NCBI GenBank assembly: GCA_963576735.1
Contig: OY755176.1
Location: 12,757,423-12,821,422 of the forward strand
Origin: Bedellia somnulentella
Taxonomy: Eukaryota > Arthropoda > Insecta > Lepidoptera > Bedelliidae
Length of the DNA: 64,000 nucleotides
Direction of reading: 5' to 3'
In this document: piece after piece, positions 23,700 through 36,144 of the stretch
How positions within the stretch are numbered: position 1 is the first letter of the stretch
How the letters are laid out: every line of letters begins with the position of its first letter
Made by a program: the position numbers and the translations under genes
Notes under the pieces: model-generated
What the model saw: only the letters and a program-made list of their open reading frames with translations
The model's database searches: none
What the model was told of the DNA's origin: nothing

Positions 23700-25455
23700 T
23701 AAATCGCATGCAAAATTTAATATTCTTTGATATTGAAGCATAGAATGATCATCTTTCCATACAGTCTAAATCCAACTTACCTGAAAAATTTTGCAAACTT
23801 TCTGCTCTTGTGCACTCAATGGCACTCAAATCGTAATAGTTCTTGCAAACTTATTTTTATCGTTCACTAGGTACTTGAATGTTTTGCTTTTTTTCTCCAC
23901 TCTGACTCTTTTACACAAACTATATTATTACTTACTTATACATACCGGTCTATGGTTATTTAAGATTTTTTGTCTTCTCTTCGAACACACATGAAAATTA
24001 AATTCAAGATTAATATATAAATAGTTAATGGCACGAATATTGCTGACTTAGCGATAGAAACTAGTGTTTATAGTTGGTGCTACAGGTTTTGGTTTAAATA
24101 GGCTCAAATTATTGATATGGATTGGAATCGTATTGTTTCCCATATAAGAAAATACAGGTGAAATATAATTACACCGACCTTTTGTAAACCTAGTGTAAAT
24201 GTATTAAAGAACCCGACTTAAGAAAATGATAACTAATCTAATACCTTTCTTTTTTGAAAAATAAGAACTATTACTATTATAAATGAGTTTTATTATCAAA
24301 ATACAATTCAAGATTAGATGCACATCTATTTTCCAGTCAATAAAACTGGGTATTAAGTGTGAGTGTCAAGACAAATAACTTTTAATAAAACTGGCGTCTT
24401 GTACTGTTTCTGCGTATGAACTATAAGTGTTCAAAATTTCAAAATACTCCATCTGCGCAATTTCCGTATATATATTTGTTTCACGTATAAATATAGTGAC
24501 TTAAAACAACACCCTCAGTCAATTAACAAGAACGTTTAAGTTAAGCAACAATCGATTCGTCGAGTTAGTTTGGTGAAAGCAAGTATCCGCATTCATTCAG
24601 GTACTTGACCACCAGCAAACGTCCCCAAGATTGGACAGGAAGCCCTAAATTGAAGTGAAGTTTTCTCATTAATTTGATTACGTCGATCCAGAGCCCGGCC
24701 CGTGTCACAAGTTACTTCATTAGTTACACAAGTTGCCAAAGTCCTTGGCAAAATACGTTTTGTAAGACGCGAATCAGCAAAATTATATTTTACTCGACGC
24801 GATGGAAGCTAGCTTATTATTGCATTTATTTACTAAGTTTCCAGAACAACTTTAAATTCTAAAATGAATTTTGGAACTCGCATTACGAAGCGCAACTCAA
24901 TGTACATATAAAAAGGAATATTAAAAACGTAGGCGAACAATTGATTCATATCGTATGAAAAAGTAACACATTTCCATAAAGACATTAAAAACGCCATTAA
25001 CTGTACAATAAGGTCGGTAATCTCGTGTTCGTGCTAAAGCCGAAGTAGCTCTGCTGAAATACGTTATGATATGCAAAACAGATGTCATAAAATTAGAATT
25101 TAAAATCAAAGCTCCGTTTCAGAGGTGTTTTTGTGTCTTCAAAGTGTGGGATACAGAATGCGCATAACTTCGCTTGGGAATATTTATGTCGCGAGCTACG
25201 CCACAGCCACACTCCGCCCGATATTTACAGCCCAAATCTGTTTACTGCACACTCCGTTTGAATTTCGAATTCATTGTAAGTTTTGATGCTTTAGGAGAAC
25301 CCATTAACCTATTTGTCATGCCGGGGCTCTGTTGCTGCATAATCGAGTTACTTATCAGACCATTATTTTCTATCATCGTTTGTCGAGGATGCATCTGAGT
25401 CTAGGTGAACTATCGATGGTAAACTATTGACTCATTTCATGCTGGTTTAATGGAT
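23700..25455. other. Non-genic stretch
   Basis: No gene or clear repeat recognised. Confidence 0.4.
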
Positions 25456-25461
25456 ACATTC

Positions 25462-25523
25462 CAGCTATTAATATCTTTGGCAAAGAGTTATGTTTATCTC
25501 TTTCTCAAAGATATTAATAGCTG
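25462..25523. other. Perfect 18-bp hairpin with extended inner stem
   Basis: CAGCTATTAATATCTTTG (25462-25479) is exactly complementary to CAAAGATATTAATAGCTG (25506-25523). Within the 26-nt loop, AAAGAG and CTCTTT can pair further. The size and shape would fit a small-RNA hairpin or a tiny palindromic element. Neither is shown. Confidence 0.5.
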
Positions 25524-25569
25524 TGTCTAGCCTTACTTTTTTAAAATTATTTTTTTAATTTTATACATT

Positions 25570-25660
25570 CATATAAAGTCACGTGACTAAATTAAATCAG
25601 CCATGTGAATTTCCTTACGAGGGAAAACACTCCGTTTGTTAACGGGGAGGGAAAACATCG
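25570..25660. mobile_element. SINE-1 remnant, rearranged
   Basis: GTCACGTGACTAAATTAAAT and CAGCCATGTGAATTTCCTTA match the inner part of SINE-1. GGGGAGGGAAAACATCG at the end is in the opposite orientation. Confidence 0.45.
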
Positions 25661-25945
25661 GTATTATTTATTTATTTATTTATTTATTTTTATTAGGAAC
25701 ATCAACAGCGACATAAGTAATAATACACAGTTAATAATAGAAATCAAGTAAGGCCAATGACAGATGTTCACAGGTGTACAGAAAACATATCTAACAATAA
25801 TCTTGTTTTTACGTTACATTTGATTTTCAACACATGTTTTTTTTATAGCAAGTAACTCAAATACATACAATTTTAAGAGGAAATAAAATAGATATTAATA
25901 ACAATATTTAAAGCAAAATTGTTTTGATCCACGATATCTCAGGGG

Positions 25946-25971
25946 TGTGTGTATGTGCATGTGTGTGTGTA

Positions 25972-26013
<42 letters not shown>

Positions 26014-26023
26014 TGTGTGTGTG
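25946..26023. repeat. (GT)n microsatellite
   Basis: A run of GT dinucleotides with few interruptions, located in the 3'UTR of LINE-C. Confidence 0.9.
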
Positions 26024-26108
26024 TAAAACAAATAAAAATCTGTGACATACATAAAGGCATATAAGAATGTATGTGTTATTAAATTATACTCATAATATAA
26101 TATATATA

Positions 26109-29041
26109 TTAAGAATTAAAAAGTACGTCCATTACAGCTTTTCTGAATGCGCATCTACTTAGATTAAAAAGATCTAAGTCATGGAAGTTTTTATTATATT
26201 CGGATAAAATACGACTAAACGGAGCGTTCTGTGAGTAGTTAGTTCTGGAAATTGGTACGAAGAACAAACTATTTATGGTATGGCGAGTCCTATATGATGG
26301 CGTGTTAAGTCCAACCTGTGCAAGTAAGTTTGGGTTATCCAAACGACCATGAATTATATCATGTAGAACGGTTAGGTCAGTTAAAATACGGCGATCCTCT
26401 AATCTTAACATTTTATGAAATTTACAACTCATTTCGTAACACTTATGGAAGTTTTTAGTTTTAAAATTTAAGTGTCGTACAAAAATATGTTGTATTCTTT
26501 CAATCATATGCTTGTACTTAATGTACTGAGGGGACCAAACACTTGAGGCGAACTCCAGAATACTGCGAACATAGGCATAATAAACCGTCTGTATACATTT
26601 AGGGTCTTTAAACGTTTCACAAGTCCTCATTACAAAGCCCAGATTTTTGTATGCACGATTAGTGATATCAACAATGTGTTGTTCAAAAGTAAGCTTTGAA
26701 TCTAAAGTAACGCCGAGGTCTTTTACTGCATTAACTCTCCGGATAGGCTGTTTATTAATATAGTAAGTATTAATGATGGGTTTATTACTTCGTGAAAAAG
26801 TAATTTGCACGCATTTTGACACATTTATGTCTATTCTGTTCTCGTTATAGTAATCGGTGAGGCGATCCAAATCCCTTTGTAGCTTATAACAGTCGTCGGC
26901 TTGTCGTATACCACAATAAACCTTTTTGTCATCTGCATACATTATAAAATTGGTCTCACATATGGCTGTAAAAATATCGTACAAATAAATATTATATAAA
27001 AGGGGACCCAAATGGGATCCTTGGGGTACTCCTGATGGTATGTCAACAAAACCTGATCGAAAACCACCCAAAACAACAGCTTGATGACGGTTAGATATAT
27101 AAGATTTTATCCATCTAAAGAAATCACCTTGCACCCCTAAAGCAAGAAGCTTGCGAAGAATAATCACGTGGTCTCCTCGGTCGAAAGCTTTTTGAAAATC
27201 AGTATAGACTACGTCAACTTGTATACCTCTATCCATACAACCAAGGACAAAATCTATGAATTCAATGAGGTTAGAAAGTACAGATCTACCTTTAAGAAAA
27301 CCATGCTGTTGAGACGGAATACTATGCTTAACAACAGGATAGATACGTTTATAAGCAATTTTCTCTAAGATTTTAGCAAAAATGTTTAGGATAGAAATGG
27401 GTCTATAGTTAGTAATTTTGTATTTTGGACCATTTTTGTGAACTGGTACTATCAAAGCGTCCTTCCAGATTTTAGGGAAAATACCTGCATGAAAAGAACG
27501 ATTATAAATTATACAAAGAGGGGTGGAAAGAGGCTTAGCGCAGTTCTTGATAAAGAAGGGAGGAATATTATCAGTGCCAGCACCACCGTTGATGTCCAGA
27601 GAAAGAAGCAACTTGTAAATCTCTTCCTCATTAGTACTTATATTACTTATAGTTTTACCAGTATCACACTGTGGAGAAGATAAGGGTATATCGGGGTAGT
27701 TGTCAGCAGGTTTGGTAAACACAGAGCAGAAAAAGTCATTAAATGCATCACAGATTGATTGACCAGAGTCGAATGATTTGTTGTTGTGTTGGAATATTTT
27801 AGGATACGATGAACCACCGCGACGTGATTTAATAAAAGACCAAAGAGCTTTAGGGTTAACTTTTATGTTATTTTGGATAGTAGTTATGTAATCCACATAG
27901 CAAATGCGTTGTAAATCCTTGCATCGTTTTCGTAATAATGAAAATTGGTCATAATCTAGTGGGTTATTGGTTCGTTTCCAGCGTGAGTGAGCTTTAAATT
28001 TCTCTTTTAAACAGCGTTTAAGTGGGAGACTATACCAGACAGGATGGTTGTGGCTTTTACTACGAGTATCAACGGGAATAAATTTTGTGATGGCGTCGTT
28101 TAACACTTCGTAAAAGAAATCTAAAGTGTCATCCAGACCTTTATTTTCAAGAGCTGTGTGCCATTGAATTTGTTTTAAATACTCGTTAATTCCATTGTAA
28201 TCACCTTTACGAAATCGTCATCTTTGTTGAACAGATTCATGAAAGGGTGCCAATAGGATATCGGTAATGTTAATTTCAAGAGCGGGGTGATATTCATCTA
28301 TTTTCACTAAAGGTCGTCACATTTAAGGACTTCAACAGCAGAGTTCGAGAAGCATAAATCTAAAATGTTATCTTTAATATTACTAACAGAGTTGTATTGT
28401 GAGAATCCTAAAGTGGAGAGGCCGCCTATAAGACTGAGAGCCGCATCTTGTAACTCAACGCTTCCTCGGCGAAGGTAAAGTGGTGAACCATCGCTGTTCC
28501 AATGAACATTTGGTAGATTAAAATCTCCACAAAAAAGATAGTTGTCATAAGGAAGATCCTGGACTACTGTTTCAAACATCGTCTGAACGTTGGTAGTAAG
28601 AGCAGATAAGGTTCGGCTAGGCGGTGTGTACAAAGCACATACATGCAAGTCCCGGGTGGCGGGCGGCGCAGCCCCGCTGCCGCTAGAGCGCGCGCGCAGT
28701 GCGGCGCCGGGGATCGTGAGCCAGACAGTCTCGCCGGCGCGGGCCCACTCCGCGCGCGCCACCGCGCCCAGACTGCACCGCACGAGCACCAGCACGCCGC
28801 CGCCGTCCGCCTTCCCGCACGCCCGCCGGTCTCGGTCGCGTCGGAACACGTCGTATCGGCTGTCACACAGCTCGGTATCCAGTACTCCATCGCATAACCA
28901 GCTCTCCGTTACAATTATAATATCATAATTATTATTAAGGACGTTATTATAAAAACTAACTAACTTTGTGCGCAACCCACGTGTGTTTTGATAATAAACT
29001 TTGAGTGTATCAACCATTGTAGAGCTTAAATATAAGTACAA
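26109..29041 (-). pseudogene. LINE-C ORF2: endonuclease-reverse transcriptase, two lesions
   Basis: The N-terminal part (29041-28307) is an APE-type endonuclease: YYQNTRGLRTKL, IIVTESWL with the catalytic Glu, FCGDFNLPNVHW. The frame breaks at about 28309 with an apparent 1-nt loss. In the new frame it is open to a TGA at 28218-28220 (an expected CGA codon, so a CpG transition is likely), then open to 26109. The reverse transcriptase contains NYRPISILNIFAKILEK, DFQKAFDR, SGVPQGSHLGPLLY and MYADD. The C-terminal tail of about 150 residues (YAYVRSILEFASSVWSP) is typical of Jockey/CR1-group elements. A 200-bp block inside the endonuclease (about 28640-28850) is extremely GC-rich. Confidence 0.85.
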
Positions 29042-29299
29042 AGAATATATAATAAACCATAGATTTTATAAAGATACAAATGATTATGTATTTAGAATAT
29101 AGCATATGCCTTCTTGTATGTATCATTAACTGTAGATCGTTAAAATAAAGCAGTGAATTAATAAATAAGTAAAAGTCAGTGGAATCTAAAAAGATACGTT
29201 TTTGTATGTGTGTGGATAATAGAGAATAATATTGAGGCGTGTTGGTTTGAGTTTTGTTTCGCAAAAATTATCAACATTAACCTTGATAAATTATATACA

Positions 29300-31500
29300 T
29301 AAGCACATAACTTTGAAAAAACGCATCATCCATCCATTTTATCCTGAGTAGCGGTGGTGCCGCACCTAGGCTATCACGATTTCAAATAAATTTACTTCCT
29401 TTTACTTCCCCCTAGAAAATTGTATAGTTTTCATTTCGCATTCCGGTCATTCCATTTTCAATTTGGAGTAGAATATGGGCACTAAAACTAATTAATCAGG
29501 AAAGCTAGTGAGTACGCTGTGTTTAGAATAGTTAAATTGGTTGCAGTATGAGGGATCACGAGGGTGCTATGACACAGCGGAGCTTTAGAAATGCTCCCAC
29601 AATGTAAGCCTAGCCTTATTTGAACAGGCTATTATACAAATAAGCCTTACTATCCTAAGCAAATTAGTTTGATTCTCTTTCCTGAAATGAAGGTATTATG
29701 TCATCAATCTTACTTTCTGTACGTCTTTAAAAATCTAACTCATACTCAAAATCAGACAAGTATGATGATGCGAATTTGAAGATGAAATATGTATGTGTGA
29801 GTTGGGCTGCCACTATTGCGAGTTACGCGTTATCAAGTTGTTACAACGTTATAACTATTGCGATAAATATCGATATAAGTAAAGAAGTAATTGAAGGAAA
29901 ATAAATCATACATAAATATAAATATATAACTACAAATAGCTCCCTCAAACATAGTGGTAACAAGTGTTTCTTATGACTTTAACTGTTAACATGGCATGTG
30001 TATTGATAAAATCTATCATGAATAATTATTCATCATTCACGCATTAAAATATTTAATAAGTAGTGAGTATTTTATGTGCATGTATGTAGTATACATACAT
30101 TGCAAAAGTATTTCCTATATTTCCTATATTTATTTTACATTACAAAAAGTAGTATCTTTTATGTTACTAAAAATGAAAAAAAATGTATGAAATCGTATCT
30201 TATATTTATTAAAACTGCACAAAACTGTATCTAAGCTGTAATATTTTTGCAATGATAGATACCACAGTGTTCGTTTCGACTTACCCCATTTTTTCTCATC
30301 CAACTGTTTCGTAATAAAATGGCAAAAAGCAAAACCTTTATAGTTTTATCATATCTATCTGTCTGTCTGTCAATCCGTCATCTCTGTTATGACTAAACAA
30401 ATTAAAACTAGTTGGTAGATGTTCAATCAAATCAAAATCAAAATGAGAAACTCATATCTTTCCAATCCGAGTATAATGTTCAAGCCAAACCACCTTTATT
30501 CTAAGTACTGCATCTGGACGTTGCCGCTACAATGTAAAAATCGGACTTCAATAACCGTTCAGTAATTGAATTCTAAAGTTGTGCACAGCCATCCAGAACC
30601 GCCCCTGCCCCTAATCATAAATTCCACGGCCATAACTACTATAACATTTAACAAAGTTTCCTGTCACCCGCAGAAATTGCCTTCACTCCACTTCTTTTGT
30701 TTTTTAAGAGAAATTCATTAACATTTTGTTCTACTTTCATATAGTAAGTGTTCTTAATATGATATACCTACTAATATAATGTACTATATACTTGTAATAG
30801 CTTATCGCAAGTTTCTCATTTAATGGATCTGGAGAACACTGTTATTTAAAAAAATAAAACCTCACAAAACACGTACATCCAAGAATATTCTAAGGTTAAA
30901 TGACTTGAAAATCACAAGTACGCAATTGGTTGCAAAACTGGCCTCCAATTAGTTATAACAGTAAATAAAAGAAAGTGAGGAACGTACGAAAACGCAAACC
31001 TTTATTAGTCAATTATTTTAAACTCACTTCAAATACACACCTCGTCGTCCCGTCGGCTATTGGCTCCAGCCATTGAACGATGAAATTCAAAAATCAACTA
31101 ACATTTTCTAACTCAGTGGGCCGTGTACATCGTACTAGTACTTCACTCGAAACGTGTTTACATTTCGCTACAAAGATTTCCCTCTAAATAAATGCCGTGT
31201 TCTGTGTTTATTCGACGATGTTTACACTAAAATCCTTTTAAAACTGAGAATTCCATTTATGTTTTTCTTTTAATTCCGACCTTTTTGTTTTTTTGTGAAA
31301 GGAGTCCTTGTACCCGAGATACTTTTAATTATGTCAACAAAGGAGTGTAGTTCTAATTAAGAACAAACCTTTGTCCATTATATAAAATATATATTTTTGT
31401 ATTTATTTATTTTGAGGAAATTCAACAGCTGTCGATACAAAATAACATAATTTGAATCCATTCAAATATATTTTATGAAACAACTCGACATCTGCCGCAA
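29300..31500. other. Non-genic stretch
   Basis: AT-rich; no gene or clear repeat recognised. Confidence 0.4.
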
Positions 31501-31589
31501 TTGTACTATCGGGTCAATATGTCCGTGACTTTTGGAATAAAACATAGATTTTTTAATAAAAAAATAATTTTATTTTTCAACGTAGTCTC

Positions 31590-32849
31590 CCTTGAGCTCT
31601 ATACACTTTATCCAACGCTTCTCCAATTTATATATCCCTTCCAAAAAAATGATTTGTCGAGGTCCTCAAAATAGGCCTTTGTTTGCGAGATGACCTCATC
31701 ATTGGAGTCAAATCTTTTTCCACCTAGCCATTTCTTCAGGTTTGGGAACAAGTAGTAGTCGCTCGAAGCCAAATCTGGAGAATAGGGTGGATGAGGGAGC
31801 AATTCATAGCCCAATTCATGGATTTTTGCCATGGCAACTGCACATGTGTGCACCCTTGCATTGTCTTGGTAAAAAAGAACTTTTTTTTTGGCAAAATGAG
31901 GTCGGTTTTTTTCAAATCGTCATTGAATCGGTCCAATAAGTTGGCATAATATTCCGCATTGATTGTTCTTCCCTTTTGTAGGTAGTCAATGTGGATTATC
32001 CCGCGGGCATCCCAAAAAACAGTCGCCATAACTTTATTGGCTGACAAACCCACCTTGGCCTTCTTTGGCGCCGATTCGCCCTTAGGGCAGAAACTGCGTT
32101 ACGCGTGTGCACGCGCGAGTCGGTTTAGATTACGCTGGCCGCTTTATAGCAGATTAGGCACTGACCAATGTAAATTGACTGCTCTTCTAAACACGCGTGG
32201 ACGCGGCGTGTGAGGTCTACTGATAGTGGTCAGTGCCCATTCAACTATGAAGCGAGCAGCGTTATCTGACCCGACCCGCGACGCGCACACGCGTATCGCA
32301 GTTTCTGCCCTTAGAAACCCACTGTTTTGACTGTTGTTTGGTCTCTGGTGTGATGTGATGGGTCCATGTTTCGTCCACGGTTACAAAACGGCGCAAAAAC
32401 TCCTCCACATTGCGATTAAACAACGCCAAACCTTCCTGTGAAGTTGTTACACGATTGCGTTTGTGGTCGACTGTGAGCAAACGCGGCACCCATCTTGCGC
32501 AAAGCTTTCTCATGCCCAAGTGATCATTCAAAATAGAAACCACTGAGCCATGCGAGATCCCTACGGCTTCCACAATCTCTCGCACTTTCAATCTTCGGTC
32601 GGCCAACACCATATCGTGAATTTTTTCGATTGTTTCGGGTGTAGAGACCTCAACTGGGCGTCCAGGACGTTCGGCATCTTCAGTGCTTGTACGGCCACAA
32701 CGAAATTAAGTAAACCACTTTTTTTACCATTGAAATCGATGGTGCAGAGTCCCCATAGTATTTATCAAGCTTAGCCTTGGTCTTGGTAATGGTTTTTTTT
32801 TTCGCAAGAAATAATGCTTAATAAGCACACGAAATTCACTTTTTTCCAT
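31590..32849 (-). pseudogene. mariner transposase, broken
   Basis: Pieces on the minus strand, in order: N-terminus from ATG at 32849 (MEKSEFRVLIKHYF), helix-turn-helix region 32612-32480 (VREIVEAVGISHGSVVSIL), first catalytic Asp in VTVDETW, a GLSANKVMATVFWD block at 32053-32015, second Asp in the QDNA motif, third Asp in PPYSPDLASSDYYLF. By counting, 34 residues separate the second and third Asp, giving DD34D. Frameshifts lie near 32814 (A10 run), about 32730, 31886-31894 (A9 run) and 31645, so no active enzyme is expected. The MITE at 32085-32310 also splits the ORF, between the codons for VSK and GESAPKKA. Confidence 0.9.
32085..32310. mobile_element. Harbinger-type MITE in mariner, TSD TTA
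   Basis: Terminal repeat GGGCAGAAACTGCG at 32085 is inverted at 32297-32310, with longer imperfect GC-rich arms (ACGCGTGTGC-like). TTA occurs at 32082-32084 and 32311-32313. Excision of the MITE plus one TTA rebuilds the mariner reading frame exactly, so the boundaries are firm. A TTA duplication is characteristic of the PIF/Harbinger superfamily. Confidence 0.92.
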
Positions 32850-33034
32850 TTTCTCCTCAAATTTGTGGGTAGTCTGATAAAAATAGCTGTCAAACACAAA
32901 CTAACTGACGCAGCAAGTTAAAATTTAGACAGGAGTCAACTGACAGATGCCTGTTCACAGGAGCAGTGTTGCTGTTTCAGTAAAGAGGTCAGAAATTCAA
33001 AAAGTCACGGACTTATTGACCCGCCCTCGTAGTT

Positions 33035-34110
33035 TTGGTAGTAGAAATCACAATGTAATAATAGCACTCAATTTCCAAATATTGAATATTCTATTACCTT
33101 CAGACCCTCCAGAACCATTCTAAATTACCTCGTCAATAACAAAAGGACTTTCTTATTGCAACCATTTTTGTAATGTTTTATTTACTGAGTTATACATAAA
33201 ATATGAATTATTTTATTAATGCTAGACTTATTTATAAGTTGCTTATTTGACATATAAGTTTCAACAAATATTATCCGAAAGCGCCGCATTTTATGTTATT
33301 AAAACACGTACCAAAGAATATCTCATTTGAGGAAGCCATTTTTATGAAACAAAAAGTTTATGTTTATGCAAAACCATCTCTCGTGAGGTTATGGCTTGGC
33401 GATAGTTGCTGTGTGTCCGTAAATGTGCTCTTCCGAGCTGTTATTTCCATTAAAACGCTTATCTTCAAGATTCATGGCAAGCCTCGACAAAAATTATGGT
33501 CGTTAAAGAAATTGAATACCCTTTACTCATGTCTGAACTTTTTCGACCTTTTTCTTTTTATGCGACCTAGTTAGGTTTATAATTCAATTTTGTGAATGAT
33601 ATAGTGTGAAGTTAGATGTTAAATTACGGAAAAAAGAGAGTTGGACGTGGTTTTGGCCCAGGGCACTATATCATATACATCTAATAAATTAGAATTGAAG
33701 AAGAGGCAAAAAACATATGTTGACAACACGGATGGTACAGATGAGAAAACGTATTATATCTTAATATGACATCTTTTAACTAGTGAGACTACTAATAAAT
33801 ATGAATTTTAGAAATAAAGTAGAACAAGAAGAAGAAGTAAGTCAGTGTGTGTAAAGAGGTAATCAATGAAGTTTATTATTTACTCAAATATAAAATCTAA
33901 TGCATAAACATACAAGTGTAATAACTCGTCGTTCATCACTCTGCTCTTTAAAAATGTATAGGTACCTATATATAGATGTTAAGATTGAACACTCTTCGAT
34001 CATCAACGTATGTTTATAAAACAGTTAAATTTTTCATATGCTCTATCTTCAACCTATTGTATGTTATTGATGAAGGTGTGACGACGATATACTGCGTTGA
34101 TATATATCAA
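33035..34110. other. Non-genic stretch
   Basis: No gene or clear repeat recognised. Confidence 0.4.
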
Positions 34111-34119
34111 TATGACCAT

Positions 34120-34195
34120 AATGGCGATCGATTGTAACTGTCTATCTCTATGGAAACTAATGGCGTAAGTATACGTAAATATGTAAATGTATGTG
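34120..34195 (+). mobile_element. LINE-A 3'-tail fragment
   Basis: GGCGATCGATTGTAACTGTC and GGAAACTAATGGCGTAAGTA, with an AAATGTATG tail, match the end of LINE-A with substitutions. Confidence 0.65.
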
Positions 34196-34199
34196 TTCA

Positions 34200-34925
34200 C
34201 GGCCAAATCCACATCCAAGGTATACTTGAAGAAGTGTTAAAACTATTATAGTTGCTTCCCAATAAAGCTACAAAGAAACTTTGACGCAACAAACGTGATA
34301 ACGCGGGCTCAACCAAATAATTAATCAAAACTGAGTGACAAATTAAAGTGGTCTCCACTTTGCGTGACCAGTTTTCATAACAGTCTTCAAATCTAGTCAC
34401 TAAAATTTATATGGCTTTCAGTAAAAGTTGAGAGCACAATAACATTGTTACAGTTTTATAGAGCTTTTCAGCTTTAAAATCTACGATTATTATTTTATCC
34501 ACGTTTCGCTTTCATTCTAAATTTTTACGATTGCTTTTGACGGGTACTTTTTATTGTTTGAGAAGGGAAGGCATCTTCGCATTTCAATGTAATATTTTTT
34601 TTAAGGACCCACAGTACCGCATCTAACGGAGTCTCATGCTGACGAATCTGACAGATAAATGCGACTGAAGTGTCTTTGTAATATTGAAAAAACTTCTTGT
34701 ATCTAATTTCCATTTATGTATAGACAGTAAACACATACCATTATAACACTGTCCCTGTGTTTCAGATAATTTCTGAAACGGCTAGATCGACTTTCACAAA
34801 ACTTTAAAGGGCACGTTGCTAATAAAATAAGGATTAATTAAGTTGTTTTTCTTTTGCTTACTATACGAGCAAAGCTGGGGCAAATCACTATTTTGAGAAT
34901 AAAATTAGCAATATATATAAGATTA
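34200..34925. other. Non-genic stretch
   Basis: No gene or clear repeat recognised. Confidence 0.4.
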
Positions 34926-34932
34926 CACACAT

Positions 34933-35168
34933 ACATAATAAAGACCATAAATCCCAAAAAGGGGCAGCCAGAGCTTCAGAGCTACAAACTCCTTAGCCAC
35001 ATTTGAAGTTGATAGAGGACAAGATGGTAGAAGTAAAGTATCATTGGTGATGGGTTTCCAACCGCATCGTCCAAAATCAACTTAAAAAGCCCGATACCCG
35101 TATCGCCTGTTACGAAACCTGTGGGTAGAAAGGTGTACGTAGTGACATTCTAAGGCAGCACTACACGG
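34933..35168 (-). mobile_element. SIDE, near-complete copy
   Basis: All three blocks (head, GATGCGGTTGGAAACCCATC middle, tail GGGATTTATGG) are present on the minus strand. It has a short insertion in the head (TACGTAGTGACATTC). Confidence 0.85.
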
Positions 35169-35394
35169 GACAACAAACAACAACAATTTTAATAATATTA
35201 TAATTTTAATATACCTATGTTTTAACACATCTTGCTATTAGTCGTGAACGTTTTGAACCGTAATAGGTAGCTCCTTTAAGTTTGTTTATAATTGCGGTTT
35301 TGGCTTTCATATGATGCAGGAACATACGAGTTTCAAAATGTTTAGTGCTTTAAATTTAATTTACTTAATGTTCTATCCTAAATGCTTTAATTCA

Positions 35395-35656
35395 TACATA
35401 CATACATACATATACTCACGGCCATAAATCCCTAGAAGGGGTAGCCAGAGCTAAGGAAATAAAAATTCCTCAGCCACTTTTGGTAAAATTGAGTGGGGAA
35501 AAGATGGTAAAGTAAAGGTTGTCGGTGATGGGTCTCCAACCGCATCGCCCAAAAATCCCTTAAAAGCCCCAATACCGTTAGTCGCCTCTTACGTACACCC
35601 ATCGGTAGAAACGGGGTAGTGCTATTCTAAGCCGACACTACACGGCAATATATAAT
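35395..35656 (-). mobile_element. SIDE, complete copy with target-site duplication
   Basis: Complete head, middle and (ATGT)n tail. AATGCTTTAATTCA at 35381-35394 is repeated as AATGCTGTAATTCA at 35657-35670, a 14-bp duplication with one mismatch. Confidence 0.95.
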
Positions 35657-35684
35657 AATGCTGTAATTCAAAACAAGGGTTATC

Positions 35685-35895
35685 AAGATATCGGAATCGA
35701 CAAATTCTTCAGCCAGTTTTGGAAGTTTAAAGGGGAATAGTTGGTCTAACAATATCTAACAAGGAATTGTTGGTGATGGGATTTCAACTGCAACACCACA
35801 CAATCACTGAAAAAAACCATATACTTTTCTTCGCCTCTTACGACACTCATGGAAAAAGATGGAATTGTTGATTTTTAAAAGCCACTGCACGTCTT
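35685..35895 (-). mobile_element. SIDE, old diverged copy
   Basis: Retains TTGTTGGTGATGGGATTTCA, CTTCGCCTCTTACGACACTC and a CACTGCACGT head end. Diverged throughout. Confidence 0.7.
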
Positions 35896-36144
35896 TATGA
35901 TGTTTCTTGATACGACTGTGGAAGTTTCTAGGTGATAGATTTATAAACAACTTTCGGAACTTAAAAAGGTGAGGATTTCTTTTTATTTATACAGAATTCG
36001 AACAATCTCACTTTCTTCACATGACAACAATTTACAAAAATAATAATATGATCAAACAGTTTACAGTGAGTTTATCAATAACATCATATCAGTCATAATA
36101 TCAGTTTATCAAAAACTTTACTTCCTTTGCTACGTTACACCAGG

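Larger units (their letters stand above)
25663..29300 (-). mobile_element. LINE-C: Jockey/CR1-like LINE
   Basis: Carries the endonuclease and reverse-transcriptase ORF on the minus strand and a 3'UTR of about 440 bp. That UTR contains a (GT)n microsatellite, and the element ends in an (AAAT)n tail read at 25663-25700. No separate ORF1 was found upstream of 29041, so it is 5' truncated or its first ORF is lost. The 5' boundary is approximate and no target-site duplication was resolved. Confidence 0.8.
31506..33029 (-). mobile_element. mariner (DD34D) element, interrupted by a MITE
   Basis: The terminal inverted repeats share the GGGTCAATAWGTCCGTGACT core and lie next to a TA at 31504-31505 and at 33030-33031. 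Removing the 226-bp MITE and one TTA copy leaves about 1.3 kb, the usual mariner length. The transposase has several frameshifts. Confidence 0.92.

Noticed and set aside
28564..28928. Three further ORFs in the GC-rich part of LINE-C
   Set aside because: High GC removes stop codons in all frames. Only the frame carrying the endonuclease motifs is meaningful.
33293..33574. 93-codon plus-strand ORF after the mariner element
   Set aside because: No domain, no repeat relationship, no splice context and AT-rich composition. Treated as chance.
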